From Phycisphaerae bacterium (lineage in GTDB: Bacteria > Planctomycetota > Phycisphaerae > UBA1845 > PWPN01): a stretch of 51,659 nucleotides of DNA. A program made the position numbers and the translations under genes. A model generated the notes under the pieces. That model ran no database searches. It saw nothing but the letters and a program-made list of their open reading frames with translations, and was not told the DNA's origin. The stretch's first letter is position 1. Each line of letters starts with the position of its first letter. This document shows, in pieces, positions 11,211-19,442 of this stretch. The DNA is taken from assembly GCA_012729395.1 (NCBI GenBank), contig JAAYDF010000237.1, forward strand, positions 1 through 51,659, in the 5' to 3' direction.

Positions 11211-12127
11211 GCATCTTGGCAAACGATCTCGAGCGGCAGGCGATGTCCGGCGGTCAAGCCGTCGCAGCGCCCGCGCCTCCTGCGTTGACCCATCGCGAGC
11301 GCGAGTTGGGTGCGATCATCGATGCGTATAACGCGGTGACCGAGCAACTGAAGCAGTCGCATGAGAAATTGGGCGGTGAGGTCGTGCGATTGCGTGAGGA
11401 ATTGGCGGGCAAGAACCGGCAACTGCAACGGCGGGAGCGGCTGGCGGCACTAGGTGAACTTGCGGCGGGAATGGCCCATGAGATTCGCAACCCGCTTGCT
11501 GGTATTCGCCTCTTCGCCTGTCTGCTGGAACGCGATCTACACGATCGCCCGGCCCAAGCACAGGTCGTCCGCAAGATCATCAAAGGGGTCAGCACGCTGG
11601 AAGCCCTGGTGACGGACATTCTGGAGTTCGGTCGCCCACGCGCGCCCGTGCCCGGAATCGTGGTGCTGGATCACCTCGTTCGCGAGGCGATCGAGCTGGC
11701 CCGCGGGCGTGACGAAACCAAGCAGGTCGAGGTTCGCGTGTCGCCGGACCCCGTGGATATCAAACTGGTGACGGACGGCGTGCTTCTGCAGCGTGCTTTG
11801 CTCAATCTGTTGATCAACGCGTTCGATGCGGCCAGGAATGGCTCTGTGGCTCCTCATGTGTGCGTCCAGGTGACGACGGCCAATTCGCAGGAAGTGGTAC
11901 TGACAGTCAGCGACAACGGGCCGGGCATTCCCGGCGATTTGCTGGATCGTATTTTCAACCCGTTCTTCACCACCAAAGACACCGGTACGGGTTTGGGATT
12001 GGCCATTGTGCACCAGATTGCCGAGAGCCTGGGCGGCAGTGTGCAGGCGGCCAACCGGCCGGAGGGGGGAGCGATGTTTTCGCTACGGCTGCCGAAGGAT
12101 GGACGAGGGGGGAGTGCGGAGTATTGA
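11207..12127 (+). CDS. Sensor histidine kinase, likely flagellar (FlgS/FlrB-like)
   Basis: This is a soluble kinase of about 306 residues without membrane segments. A coiled-coil-like N-terminal helix (residues ~25-75) leads into the phosphoacceptor helix with the H-box GMAHEIRNPLAG (His near residue 89). The ATPase domain has the N-box LLINAFDAA, G1 DNGPGIP, F-box FFTTK and G2 GTGLGLAIV. Cytoplasmic NtrB-like kinases next to sigma-54 activators and flagellar genes control middle-class flagellar transcription in many bacteria (FlgS, FlrB, FleS). The start ATG overlaps the preceding stop. The partner response regulator begins 194 bases downstream. The signal it senses cannot be read from sequence; export-gate status is the usual idea for FlgS. 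Confidence 0.85.
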   Translation: MSILANDLERQAMSGGQAVAAPAPPALTHRERELGAIIDAYNAVTEQLKQSHEKLGGEVVRLREELAGKNRQLQRRERLAALGELAAGMAHEIRNPLAGIRLFACLLERDLHDRPAQAQVVRKIIKGVSTLEALVTDILEFGRPRAPVPGIVVLDHLVREAIELARGRDETKQVEVRVSPDPVDIKLVTDGVLLQRALLNLLINAFDAARNGSVAPHVCVQVTTANSQEVVLTVSDNGPGIPGDLLDRIFNPFFTTKDTGTGLGLAIVHQIAESLGGSVQAANRPEGGAMFSLRLPKDGRGGSAEY

Positions 12128-12321
12128 GTGCTGGGTGATGTGTCATGAGTGAGGCGTTCGAGAGCGTCTGGTGCAAAAACGAGCCCGGAGGGCAAGCGAC
12201 GGGATGCGGAGCGTCAGCGACGTACGGGTCGCCAGTCCGGCGTCGCTCGTTCGCCGTCGCTCAAGGGCTCTGAGTAGTGCATGCAGAGTAGGGCGTGAGG
12301 GGCCTGTTGGAGGTTTCAGTG
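12128..12321. repeat. Short gap with a degenerate CGAGCCCGGAGCGCAAGCGACGG element
   Basis: The gap between kinase and regulator holds a copy of the dispersed element at 12179-12220 (ACGAGCCCGGAGGGCAAG, then GGAGCGTCAGCGACGTAC). The same two segments occur in the same order at 34457-34535 and 34684-34735. The right part, to about 12275, resembles the reverse arm (CGCTCGTTCGCCGTCGCTC). The regulator's ribosome site TTGGAGG is at 12307-12313. I see no gene. Confidence 0.6.
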
Positions 12322-13704
12322 ATGGGCCGAATCTGTGTGGTGGACGACAATGAGATGCTCCGGGAGTCGGTGGCCGAGACCCTGACACGCGATGACCACG
12401 CGGTCTCGACATTCGCGGATCCGGTCGAGGCTTTACGGGTGGTCAGAGCGGGGGGATACGACTGCGTGCTGACGGATCTCAAGATGCCGGGCATGGACGG
12501 CGTCAGTTTGTTGCGGGAGCTGCGGTCCGCGGGGTGCGAGGCGTCGGTGATCCTGATGACCGCGTTCGGTACGGTGGACAGCGCGGTGCAGGCGATGAAG
12601 CTGGGTGCGTTCGATTACGTACAGAAGCCCTTCGACGCGGATCAGCTTTGCATGGTCGTGGATCGGGCGATCCAAAACGCGACGCTGCGTTCGGAGAACG
12701 AGGCCCTGAGGCGGTCGCTGACGGATGGGGATCCTCGATCGATGGTGGGCGAGTCGGCGGCGATGCGGGTGTTGCGCGAGACGATCAGCCGCATTGCCCC
12801 GAGCAACAACACGGTACTGGTGCAGGGCGAGTCGGGTACGGGCAAAGAGTTGCTGGCACGGGCGATCCACTCGGCGTCGCCGCGGTCCGAACGCCCGATG
12901 CTCTGTCTCAACTGTGCGGCTCTTTCGGGCAATCTGCTCGAGAGCGAGTTGTTTGGGCATGAGCGCGGGGCGTTTACCGGGGCGGACCGGATGCGCAAGG
13001 GGCGGTTTGAGCTGGCGGACGGCGGGACACTGCTGCTCGATGAGGTGAGCGAGATCCCGCTGCCTCTGCAGGCGAAACTGTTGCGGGTATTGCAGGAGCG
13101 GCAGTTTGAGCGTGTCGGCAGCAGTATCACCCGTAGTGTGGATGTGCGAGTGATCGCCACCACCAACCGGGGCTTGGCGGATTGGGTAGCCCGCAAGCGG
13201 TTTCGCGAGGACCTGTACTTCCGTTTGAGCGTGCTGCCGGTGGTCATGCCTCCGCTACGCGAGCGTCGCGAGGACGTGCCGTTGTTGGTGGATTACTTCC
13301 TGACTCGAGCGGCGACGCGGACCGGTCGGCCCAAACTTCGCGTGCAGGATCAGGCGATGCGTGTCCTTTGCGAGTATGACTGGCCGGGCAACATTCGCGA
13401 GCTGGAGAACTTGTGCGAGCGGGCATCGGTGTTGGTGCAGGATGGCGTGCTGACCTCACCCATCGTGACCCCATGGCTGAGCGGCCTTCGGCGAGCCGAG
13501 ACGCTGGAACGCGAACTCCGCTCCGGGCACCTGATGGAGGATATGGAGCGGCAATTGATCGAGAAGACCCTGCGTGAGTGCAGCGGCCATCGGGCCAAGA
13601 CGGCAGCCATGCTGGGCATCGGGGTCCGCACCCTGGGCCTCAAGCTCAAGCAGTGGCGGGAAGAGGCCCAGGCTAAGGCGTCGGCGTACAAACTGACGGG
13701 TTGA
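12322..13704 (+). CDS. Sigma-54-dependent response regulator (FlgR/FlrC/NtrC family)
   Basis: This 460-residue activator has three intact domains. The receiver has its phosphoacceptor Asp in DLKMPGMDG (near residue 52). The AAA+ ATPase has Walker A GESGTGKE (near 169) and the sigma-54-contacting loop GAFTGADR (near 216), followed by GGTLLLDEV and the arginine-finger region. The Fis-type helix-turn-helix is at the end (AAMLGIGVRTLGLKLK). It should drive open-complex formation by sigma-54 polymerase. A candidate -24/-12 element lies at 14059-14074, upstream of flgB. ATG 12322 has TTGGAGG 8 bases upstream; an in-frame GTG at 12295 is less likely. The adjacent kinase is the natural partner. Confidence 0.93.
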   Translation: MGRICVVDDNEMLRESVAETLTRDDHAVSTFADPVEALRVVRAGGYDCVLTDLKMPGMDGVSLLRELRSAGCEASVILMTAFGTVDSAVQAMKLGAFDYVQKPFDADQLCMVVDRAIQNATLRSENEALRRSLTDGDPRSMVGESAAMRVLRETISRIAPSNNTVLVQGESGTGKELLARAIHSASPRSERPMLCLNCAALSGNLLESELFGHERGAFTGADRMRKGRFELADGGTLLLDEVSEIPLPLQAKLLRVLQERQFERVGSSITRSVDVRVIATTNRGLADWVARKRFREDLYFRLSVLPVVMPPLRERREDVPLLVDYFLTRAATRTGRPKLRVQDQAMRVLCEYDWPGNIRELENLCERASVLVQDGVLTSPIVTPWLSGLRRAETLERELRSGHLMEDMERQLIEKTLRECSGHRAKTAAMLGIGVRTLGLKLKQWREEAQAKASAYKLTG

Positions 13705-14058
13705 TGCGAGACAAGTGATGGATGATCAGTGCTGAGTATTGCGGACTGAGTGCGGAGGTGTGATCGCTGAGCCGAAAGCCAAATTGAAGATGGCGTTTAC
13801 CGAACGCTTACGACTGAGTGATGAGTAATGGATGATGGGTGATGCATCAGGGCGGGCGTTGGGGGTTAGAGGGATTGGAGATTCGGATCAGGATTGAGAA
13901 CTGGGGATTGGAGATTGCAGACTGCAGATTGGAGTCTGGGGATTGCAGACTGCAGATTGGGGATTGGATAGCGCAGGTTTTGCGCGAGGGCGCAGGAACG
14001 GCCGATGTGGGACCGATATTGTCGGGCGTGGCATCACGGGATGTGAAAATGGGCGGTT
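13705..14058. repeat. Low-complexity gap with GATTGCAGACTGCAGATTGG direct repeats
   Basis: No gene is supported between the regulator and flgB. A G/A/T-rich run at 13871-13968 contains a 20-base unit GATTGCAGACTGCAGATTGG at 13913-13932 and again at 13941-13960. Related GATTTGAGATTGGGG sequence lies between flgB and flgC. Open frames here are translations of these repeats. The remainder to flgB includes a candidate sigma-54 promoter and a short direct repeat (GCGGCTCG[TC]TGCGTG) at about 14166-14203. Confidence 0.6.
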
Positions 14059-14074
14059 TGGTACTCGGCATGCA
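14059..14074 (+). promoter_or_regulatory. Candidate sigma-54 promoter for the flagellar superoperon
   Basis: The sequence TGGTACTCGGCATGCA has the invariant GG and GC dinucleotides exactly 10 bases apart. It matches 9 of the 12 fixed positions of TGGCACG-N4-TTGCA. It lies about 200 bases upstream of flgB and directly downstream of a sigma-54 activator gene. The long leader and the a-T at the -12 box lower confidence, and a GC-rich genome gives chance matches. No enhancer sites could be identified. Confidence 0.35.
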
Positions 14075-14272
14075 GGGCGACTGGGGCGCGAGGCCTAGAC
14101 CCGTGCAGGGGATGCACGGCGGGCAGAGCGAGAATGGGGTCCAAGGACCGCGCGGGCTGAAGCCCGCGGCTCGTTGCGTGGAGCCTGCGGCTCGCTGCGT
14201 GAAGCCGACTGCTGGTTGGCTGGTGCACGAGGGGCGTTGATTCTGGGGCGGTTGGTCTGATTGAGGTCGAGG

Positions 14273-14737
14273 ATGTTCTTCGCAGATGTGGTCAACAGTG
14301 GTACGGTGCCCGCCCTGGAGAAGGTGCTTGCCTTCACCGAGGCCCGGCAGCGCATGCTGGCCGAGAACATCGCCAACGTGGATACGCCGAACTATCGCAC
14401 GAAGCAATTGGATGTGGCCGCCTTCCAAGGGGCGCTGCGGACTGCGTTGGACGACCGCAGGCAGTCCGGATCGTCCCGAACTCGTCGCGGGGCGGAGTCG
14501 GAAGCGCTGTGTTTGCCGGCCAACAGCCAGTTTTGGCAGGATGACCAGGGCCGATTGGTCGTTCAACCCAGCGAGGTGCCGGCAGAGAATTTGTTGTTCC
14601 ATGATGACACCAACGCCCGGATCGAGCGACAGATGGCCATGATGGCGGAAAACACGATGATGCATCAAGCGGCGACCGAGCTGTTACGCTCCCGCTTCGA
14701 TGGGCTACTTAAGGCAATCCGTGGGCGAATAGGGTAA
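14273..14737 (+). CDS. flgB: Flagellar basal-body rod protein FlgB
   Basis: FlgB is the proximal rod subunit, exported by the flagellar type III apparatus and assembled on the MS ring with FlgC and FliE. The protein is about 154 residues. The conserved N-terminal rod motif is clear (LAENIANVDTPNYRTKQLD), and the C-terminal helix ends with heptad-spaced hydrophobics. There is no cleavable signal, as expected for a type III substrate. ATG 14273 has TGAGGT 5 bases upstream; a TTG in frame at 14261 is unlikely. It is the first gene of the basal-body superoperon and is separated from flgC by 193 bases of low-complexity sequence. Confidence 0.93.
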   Translation: MFFADVVNSGTVPALEKVLAFTEARQRMLAENIANVDTPNYRTKQLDVAAFQGALRTALDDRRQSGSSRTRRGAESEALCLPANSQFWQDDQGRLVVQPSEVPAENLLFHDDTNARIERQMAMMAENTMMHQAATELLRSRFDGLLKAIRGRIG

Positions 14738-14790
14738 GAGGGAACGGGAGAGCGGGAAGCCAGGCAGAGGGTCGTGAGTTAGGTGTGGCG

Positions 14791-14871
14791 GATTTGAGAT
14801 TGGGGATTTGAGATCTGAGATTTGAGATTGCGGATTTGGGATCTGGGATTTGAGATTGGGGATTCGGGATT
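14791..14871. repeat. GATTTGAGATTGGGG degenerate tandem repeat
   Basis: The flgB-flgC spacer is filled by repeats of a roughly 14-base unit close to GATTTGAGATTGGG and GATTTGGGATCTGG. Similar sequence occurs at 13871-13968. It is strongly purine-skewed on the plus strand and lacks any open reading frame with a start signal. No stable inverted repeat is evident. Confidence 0.7.
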
Positions 14872-14930
14872 AGCGGTTTTGGGCTTTCGCATGGTCCATT
14901 TGCGGATCTGGAATCTGAGAGGTTCGAGCG

Positions 14931-15341
14931 GTGTTCGGTAGTCTTGATATCAGCACGTCGGGTCTGGTGGCTCAGCGGATCCGGCTGGATACGATCGCGG
15001 GCAACATCGCCAACGCCCAGGCGACGAGCCGGGCTGATGGTCAGCCCGGGCCGTACAAGCGGCGGATGGCTTTGTTCAGCACGGGGGACGGGCGAGGCGG
15101 ACCGGGCGTCCACGTGCGAGAGGTGGCCGAGGATCCAAGCCGAGGGCCGATGATCTACAAGCCGGAGCATCCTGACGCGATCCAGACTGGCCCACAGCGC
15201 GGGTACGTGGAGTATCCCAATGTGGACCACGCGACGGAAATGGTGAATGCGATGCTGGCCTCGCGGGCGTATGAAGCGAACGTGACGGCCATGGAGGCGA
15301 CGAAAGATATGATTTCCTCCACGTTGCGGTTGCTGGCGTAA
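14931..15341 (+). CDS. flgC: Flagellar basal-body rod protein FlgC
   Basis: FlgC is a proximal rod subunit of 136 residues, the usual size. The N-terminus has the rod signature (ISTSGLVAQRIRLDTIAGNIANAQ), and the C-terminus has the classic NVDHATEMVNAMLASRAYEANV. It is a type III export substrate that acts between the MS ring and the distal rod. The start is GTG 14931 with GAGAGG 8 bases upstream; no ATG is available in a sensible place. It precedes fliE by 205 bases, in which I see no gene. Confidence 0.95.
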   Translation: MFGSLDISTSGLVAQRIRLDTIAGNIANAQATSRADGQPGPYKRRMALFSTGDGRGGPGVHVREVAEDPSRGPMIYKPEHPDAIQTGPQRGYVEYPNVDHATEMVNAMLASRAYEANVTAMEATKDMISSTLRLLA

Positions 15342-15546
15342 ACGGCCGATGGTGACGGCCGGCTTGCGAAGCGTGGAGATCGTTGGGGCGATGGAGATTG
15401 CCAGGACCAGGGAAGTGAGTTGGTGGCGAGGTGGTTTGCGGCCGGGTGGGATGCCCGGCGTGGCATCGGCGAGACGTTCGCAGTGGTGGACAAGCCGATG
15501 CCGCACCGACTCGAGTGCCAAGCTGATTTGAGAGGGATTGCACGGT

Positions 15547-15861
15547 ATGCCTGATCCGTTAAGCATTCAAGGTGTGGGTGCCGGCCAGCTATCTCCGGTG
15601 AGTCAACCGGGGGCGGCGGGTGTTTCCGGCACGGCGGGGGGCAAGTCGTTCAACGAGATCCTGCTGAACAGCCTCGACGAGGTGAACAGGTTACAGCAGG
15701 AGGCCGCCCAGGGGGTGGAGAAAGTCGCGACGGGTGAGACGGCCAACTTGGCGGAGGTCTTCACCGCCGTCCGCAAGGCTGACGTGGCCTTCAGCATGTT
15801 GATGGAGATGCGCAACAAGCTGGTTGAGGCCTATCAGGAAATTCAGCAGATGCGGGTCTGA
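15547..15861 (+). CDS. fliE: Flagellar hook-basal body complex protein FliE
   Basis: FliE is the adaptor that joins the MS ring/export gate to the rod. This 104-residue protein has the family pattern: a glycine/alanine-rich disordered N-terminus, then KSFNEILLNSLDEVNRLQQEA, and a C-terminal VRKADVAFSMLMEMRNKLVEAY segment. The ATG at 15547 has GAGAGGGA about 10 bases upstream; TTG 15538 is an in-frame alternative. It lies between flgC and fliF as in most flagellar operons. Confidence 0.93.
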   Translation: MPDPLSIQGVGAGQLSPVSQPGAAGVSGTAGGKSFNEILLNSLDEVNRLQQEAAQGVEKVATGETANLAEVFTAVRKADVAFSMLMEMRNKLVEAYQEIQQMRV

Positions 15862-15973
15862 CGCGGGTTGTTTAGGTTTTCGAGACGGTGGCTGAGCGTG
15901 ATGGGACCGTGGTCCTGTTCAACCGGAAGATGGATGCTTCCGTCAGCCAGCCGATGTATGGAGAGTGCAGGAA

Positions 15974-17647
15974 ATGGAATTCCTCAGGAAACTCTTCGTT
16001 CAGACGCAGAGTCACCTCAAGGGGCTGACCGCTTCGCAGCGACTGGCCATTGGTTCATGTGCGGGGCTGATCGTGCTGGCCCTGTTGTGGCTGGTGAACT
16101 GGTCGGGCAGCCAGACGATGGTGCCGTTGCTTGATCAGCCCATGTCCGCCGACGAAATCGCGCCGATTCGCCAGCGGCTCGAGGCGATGCAGATCACGCA
16201 CAAGGTGCAGAACGGCGTTCTTCTGGTGCCCGCCGACCAGGAGTACCAAGTGCGTGCCCAGCTTGCCCAGGCCCAGGCCCTGCCCCGCGACATCAGCTTG
16301 GGTTTCACTCGTCTGATTGAGAAGAACATGAGCCCGTGGCAGGACCTGACGGAGAAGGACTGGCTGCGGGGTGTGGCTTTGGGCAACGAGTTGGCCCGGA
16401 CGCTCCAGTGTTTCGAGGGCATCGAGGACGCGAGGGTATTCCTTGACCGGACGGTAAAGCGGACGATCGGCCAGCCGCCGGTGGTTCCGACCGCGAGTGT
16501 GTTTGTCAAGCCGGCCGCGGGCGTGCAGTTGACCCGTGACCGGGTTTTCGCGATGGCGAACATGGTCAGTGCCGCAGTCGGCGGGCTCGATGTGACCAAG
16601 GTTCGCGTTGCCGACATGACGACCGGCCGGTCGTATGCCGTCCCGAGTCTGGAAGACACCCTGGCTTTCAGCGACCTCGAGGACCGGCAGAAGAAAGAGA
16701 CCTACTTCGCCAACAAGATCCGCGATCTGTTCGATATTCCGGGCCTGCTGGTCGCGGTTCACGCGGCCCTCGATGAAGAGTCCACGCAGGTCGTCAAGGA
16801 GGAGCATGGCAAGCCGGTGATGGTGGCCGACGAATCCGAGTCGGAGACCATGGCTCGTGGCCAGCAGGCGGACGAGCCGGGGGTGAATCCCAACACCTCG
16901 GTGGCCATCAGTTCAGGCGGCAACTCCGAGAACATGGAGAAGAACCGGACGAAGAGCACCTTCGACGGCCGGGTGGATCGCACGGTCACCAAGACGGAGA
17001 AGCCGCGACACGGAATTCAGAAGCTCTTCGCGTCGGTCAACGTGCCGCGAAGTTACCTCGAAGCCATCTACAAGAAGGCCAACGAAGGCAAGGTGCCCAC
17101 GGACGAGGAGCTGGACGCTTTGGCCCGCACGGAGCTGGACGTCAAGATTCGCAACCAGGTGTTGGGCGTGTTGGGACTGGGTCGCGGCGAAGAGGACCAG
17201 GTCAAGGTGGCCTGGATTCATGATGACGCGACCATCCAGCTCGGCGAGACGATGCAGGCGGGAACGACGGACGGCATGCTGGCGCTGGTACGGGTGTACG
17301 GTGGCAAGGCCGGCCTGGGTGCCCTGGCATTCGTCAGCCTGGTCATGATGCTGATGATGGTTCGGCGAGTCAGCGAAGGGCCGGTCCTGCCCGGTGAGGA
17401 GCCGCCGGCCCGCCAAGTGATCCATATCAAAGGCCGTCGCAAGGCGGATGAAGTGATGGAGATGACCGTGGGCGACGAGCCCGTAGGCGATGCGGAGGTT
17501 ACGGGTGCGCTCTTAGTGGGTCGAGAGGTGGACGAGCACACGCTGCACAGCCAGGAGGTTGTCGGGCAGGTGGTCGAGATGATCAACGACGATCCGGAAA
17601 CGACGGTGGGCATCCTGCGTCGCTGGATGGACACCGATCAGAAGTAG
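15974..17647 (+). CDS. fliF: Flagellar MS-ring protein FliF
   Basis: FliF builds the MS ring in the cytoplasmic membrane and houses the export gate; its C-terminus binds FliG. The protein is about 557 residues. It has an N-terminal membrane segment (about residues 24-42), the YscJ-like ring-building domains (LVPADQEYQVRAQLAQ; GIEDARVFLDRT; PTASVFVKPAAG), and a second membrane segment near residues 444-463 (LAFVSLVMMLMMVRR). The acidic tail ends ETTVGILRRWM, the FliG-binding element. ATG 15974 is chosen; GTG 15965 in the same frame is possible. Stop to fliG start is 9 bases. Confidence 0.96.
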   Translation: MEFLRKLFVQTQSHLKGLTASQRLAIGSCAGLIVLALLWLVNWSGSQTMVPLLDQPMSADEIAPIRQRLEAMQITHKVQNGVLLVPADQEYQVRAQLAQAQALPRDISLGFTRLIEKNMSPWQDLTEKDWLRGVALGNELARTLQCFEGIEDARVFLDRTVKRTIGQPPVVPTASVFVKPAAGVQLTRDRVFAMANMVSAAVGGLDVTKVRVADMTTGRSYAVPSLEDTLAFSDLEDRQKKETYFANKIRDLFDIPGLLVAVHAALDEESTQVVKEEHGKPVMVADESESETMARGQQADEPGVNPNTSVAISSGGNSENMEKNRTKSTFDGRVDRTVTKTEKPRHGIQKLFASVNVPRSYLEAIYKKANEGKVPTDEELDALARTELDVKIRNQVLGVLGLGRGEEDQVKVAWIHDDATIQLGETMQAGTTDGMLALVRVYGGKAGLGALAFVSLVMMLMMVRRVSEGPVLPGEEPPARQVIHIKGRRKADEVMEMTVGDEPVGDAEVTGALLVGREVDEHTLHSQEVVGQVVEMINDDPETTVGILRRWMDTDQK

Positions 17648-17656
17648 GCAAAGGTC

Positions 17657-18706
17657 ATGGCCAAGAAGCTGAAATCAGCAGCCGCCGGTGGGGAACCCGA
17701 GCCGAAGGAATACTCCGGCTTGGCGAAGGTGGCGGTGTTCATGCTGGCGGTGGGACCGGAGACCGCCGGTCTGATCATGCGCCACATGGAGCGGGAGACG
17801 GTCGAGGATCTGACGCGAGAGATTGCCTCGCTCGGCGCGGTGACGACGGAGAAGAGCCAGGCGGTCGTCGAGGAATTCTACAACGTTGCTCTGGCGAAGC
17901 AGTATGCCAATGAGGGTGGTCTCGGGTACGCCCGGATGGTTCTGGAGAAGGCGTTGCCGCGAGACGAGGCCGCCCGGGTGATGGAGCAGATCGCTCACCA
18001 GGTGCATCAGCAGCCTTTCAGTTTTCTGCAGAAGGCCGAGAGCGAGAATCTGCTGACATTCATGCAGGATGAGCACCCACAGACGATCGCCCTGATTCTG
18101 GCCCATTTGCCGCCGAGCAAAGGCAGCGAGATCCTGGGCGGGTTGCCGCCGGCCAAGCAGATCGAGGTCGTCACGCGCGTGGCGAACATGGAGCAGACCA
18201 ACCCGGAGGTTATCCAAGAGGTCGAGAAGGGACTCGAACAACGGCTATCGGGCATCGTTTCGCAGCAGTTCCAGAAGGTGGGAGGGGTTGAAGCGGTGGC
18301 CGAGATGCTCAACCTTTCCGACCGAGCGACGGAGAAGGGCATCCTGGAGACCCTGGAGGCCGAGGATCCCGATCTCGTGGAGCAGATCCGGCGACTGATG
18401 TTCGTGTTCGAGGACATCCTGCTGGTCAACGATAAGGGCATCCAGGCCGTGCTCAAGGAGATCGACCACGACGAGCTGGCTTTGGCTTTGAAGACCGCCA
18501 GCGACGACATGAAGGAGAAGATCTTCTCGAACATGTCGGAGCGTGCGGCCGTGCTGATCAAGGAGGAGATGGAGTACATGGGTCCGGTGCGACTCAGCGA
18601 CGTGGAGTCGGCGCAGCAGCGGATCGTGGACGTGGTCCGCCGGTTGGAGGACGCGGGCGAGATCATCCTGCAAGGCCGTGGTGGAGACACGGACGTGGTG
18701 GTGTAG
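17657..18706 (+). CDS. fliG: Flagellar motor switch protein FliG
   Basis: FliG couples stator torque to the MS ring and sits on the cytoplasmic face. The 349-residue protein has the N-terminal FliF-binding domain (KVAVFMLAVGPETAGLIM), the EHPQ motif in MQDEHPQTIALILAHLPP near residue 139, and the C-terminal torque helix with charged residues SERAAVLIKEEMEYMGPVRLSD. The motor residues expected for interaction with MotA are present in kind. It begins at ATG 17657, 9 bases after fliF. FliN is present downstream but FliM is not in the window. Confidence 0.97.
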   Translation: MAKKLKSAAAGGEPEPKEYSGLAKVAVFMLAVGPETAGLIMRHMERETVEDLTREIASLGAVTTEKSQAVVEEFYNVALAKQYANEGGLGYARMVLEKALPRDEAARVMEQIAHQVHQQPFSFLQKAESENLLTFMQDEHPQTIALILAHLPPSKGSEILGGLPPAKQIEVVTRVANMEQTNPEVIQEVEKGLEQRLSGIVSQQFQKVGGVEAVAEMLNLSDRATEKGILETLEAEDPDLVEQIRRLMFVFEDILLVNDKGIQAVLKEIDHDELALALKTASDDMKEKIFSNMSERAAVLIKEEMEYMGPVRLSDVESAQQRIVDVVRRLEDAGEIILQGRGGDTDVVV

Positions 18707-18724
18707 GACAGCGGAGGTCGGTGA

Positions 18725-19429
18725 TTGAGTCGGCACTCGACGATCATCAAGATGGGTACCCAGCGGGCGGAAGCCATTGGCTGCCGGTCGTTCCAGTTGA
18801 CGGATGTGTTGGTCGAGGCCCGGCAACTGGTAGCGGAGGCCCGTCGAGAAGCGGCGGCGCTGCGGGCTCGGGCTCAGCAGGAGGTGGAGACTCTGCGGGT
18901 TCAGGGCCGGGCGGAAGGTTACGAGCAGGGATTGAAGGAAGGTCGCGAAGCGGGTCGCGAGGAAGGGCGCCGGGAGGCGTTCGAGAAGGCCCGCCGCGAG
19001 TTCATGGAGAGCCAGGCGTCGCTGGTCGCCGCTTGCGGCCAGGTGATCGAACAGGTTGAGGCCGACCGGGCCGCCTGGGTTGCCTCGGCCAGGCAGGATC
19101 TGGTCGAGCTGGCGTTGTCCATCGCCCGGCGGGTAGCCCGTCACGTTGGCGAACGTGATCGCGAAGTCGTGCTCGCCAATCTCGACGAAGCGGTTCGCCT
19201 CATGGGCCGGCGTTCGGAAGTCACCATTCGGGTGAATCCGGTGGACGGCGAAGCGGTTCGCCAGTTTGCTCCGACACTGGTGGAGGTTCGCGAGGTGTGC
19301 CGGCATGTGCAGGTCGTCGAGGACGCCGCGGTCGTGCCGGGCGGTTGCCGGGTGCAATGGGGCAGCGGTCTGGTTGATGCCGACCTGGAGACGCAGCTTG
19401 ACCGTTTGGCGGAAGCGTTGAAGAAGTGA
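18725..19429 (+). CDS. fliH: Flagellar export ATPase regulator FliH
   Basis: FliH binds the FliI ATPase and tethers it to the C-ring via FliN. The 234-residue protein has a long Glu/Arg/Ala coiled coil rich in glycine-spaced repeats (EGYEQGLKEGREAGREEG, the GxxxG-type pattern typical of FliH). A globular C-terminal domain follows (LVELALSIARRVARH, VTIRVNPVDGEAVRQ). The start is TTG 18725, with GGAGG at 18713-18717 and a 7-base spacing. ATG 18752 would remove the first nine residues. It is 11-14 bases upstream of fliI. Confidence 0.9.
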   Translation: MSRHSTIIKMGTQRAEAIGCRSFQLTDVLVEARQLVAEARREAAALRARAQQEVETLRVQGRAEGYEQGLKEGREAGREEGRREAFEKARREFMESQASLVAACGQVIEQVEADRAAWVASARQDLVELALSIARRVARHVGERDREVVLANLDEAVRLMGRRSEVTIRVNPVDGEAVRQFAPTLVEVREVCRHVQVVEDAAVVPGGCRVQWGSGLVDADLETQLDRLAEALKK

Positions 19430-19442
19430 TGAGTGCTGAGTG

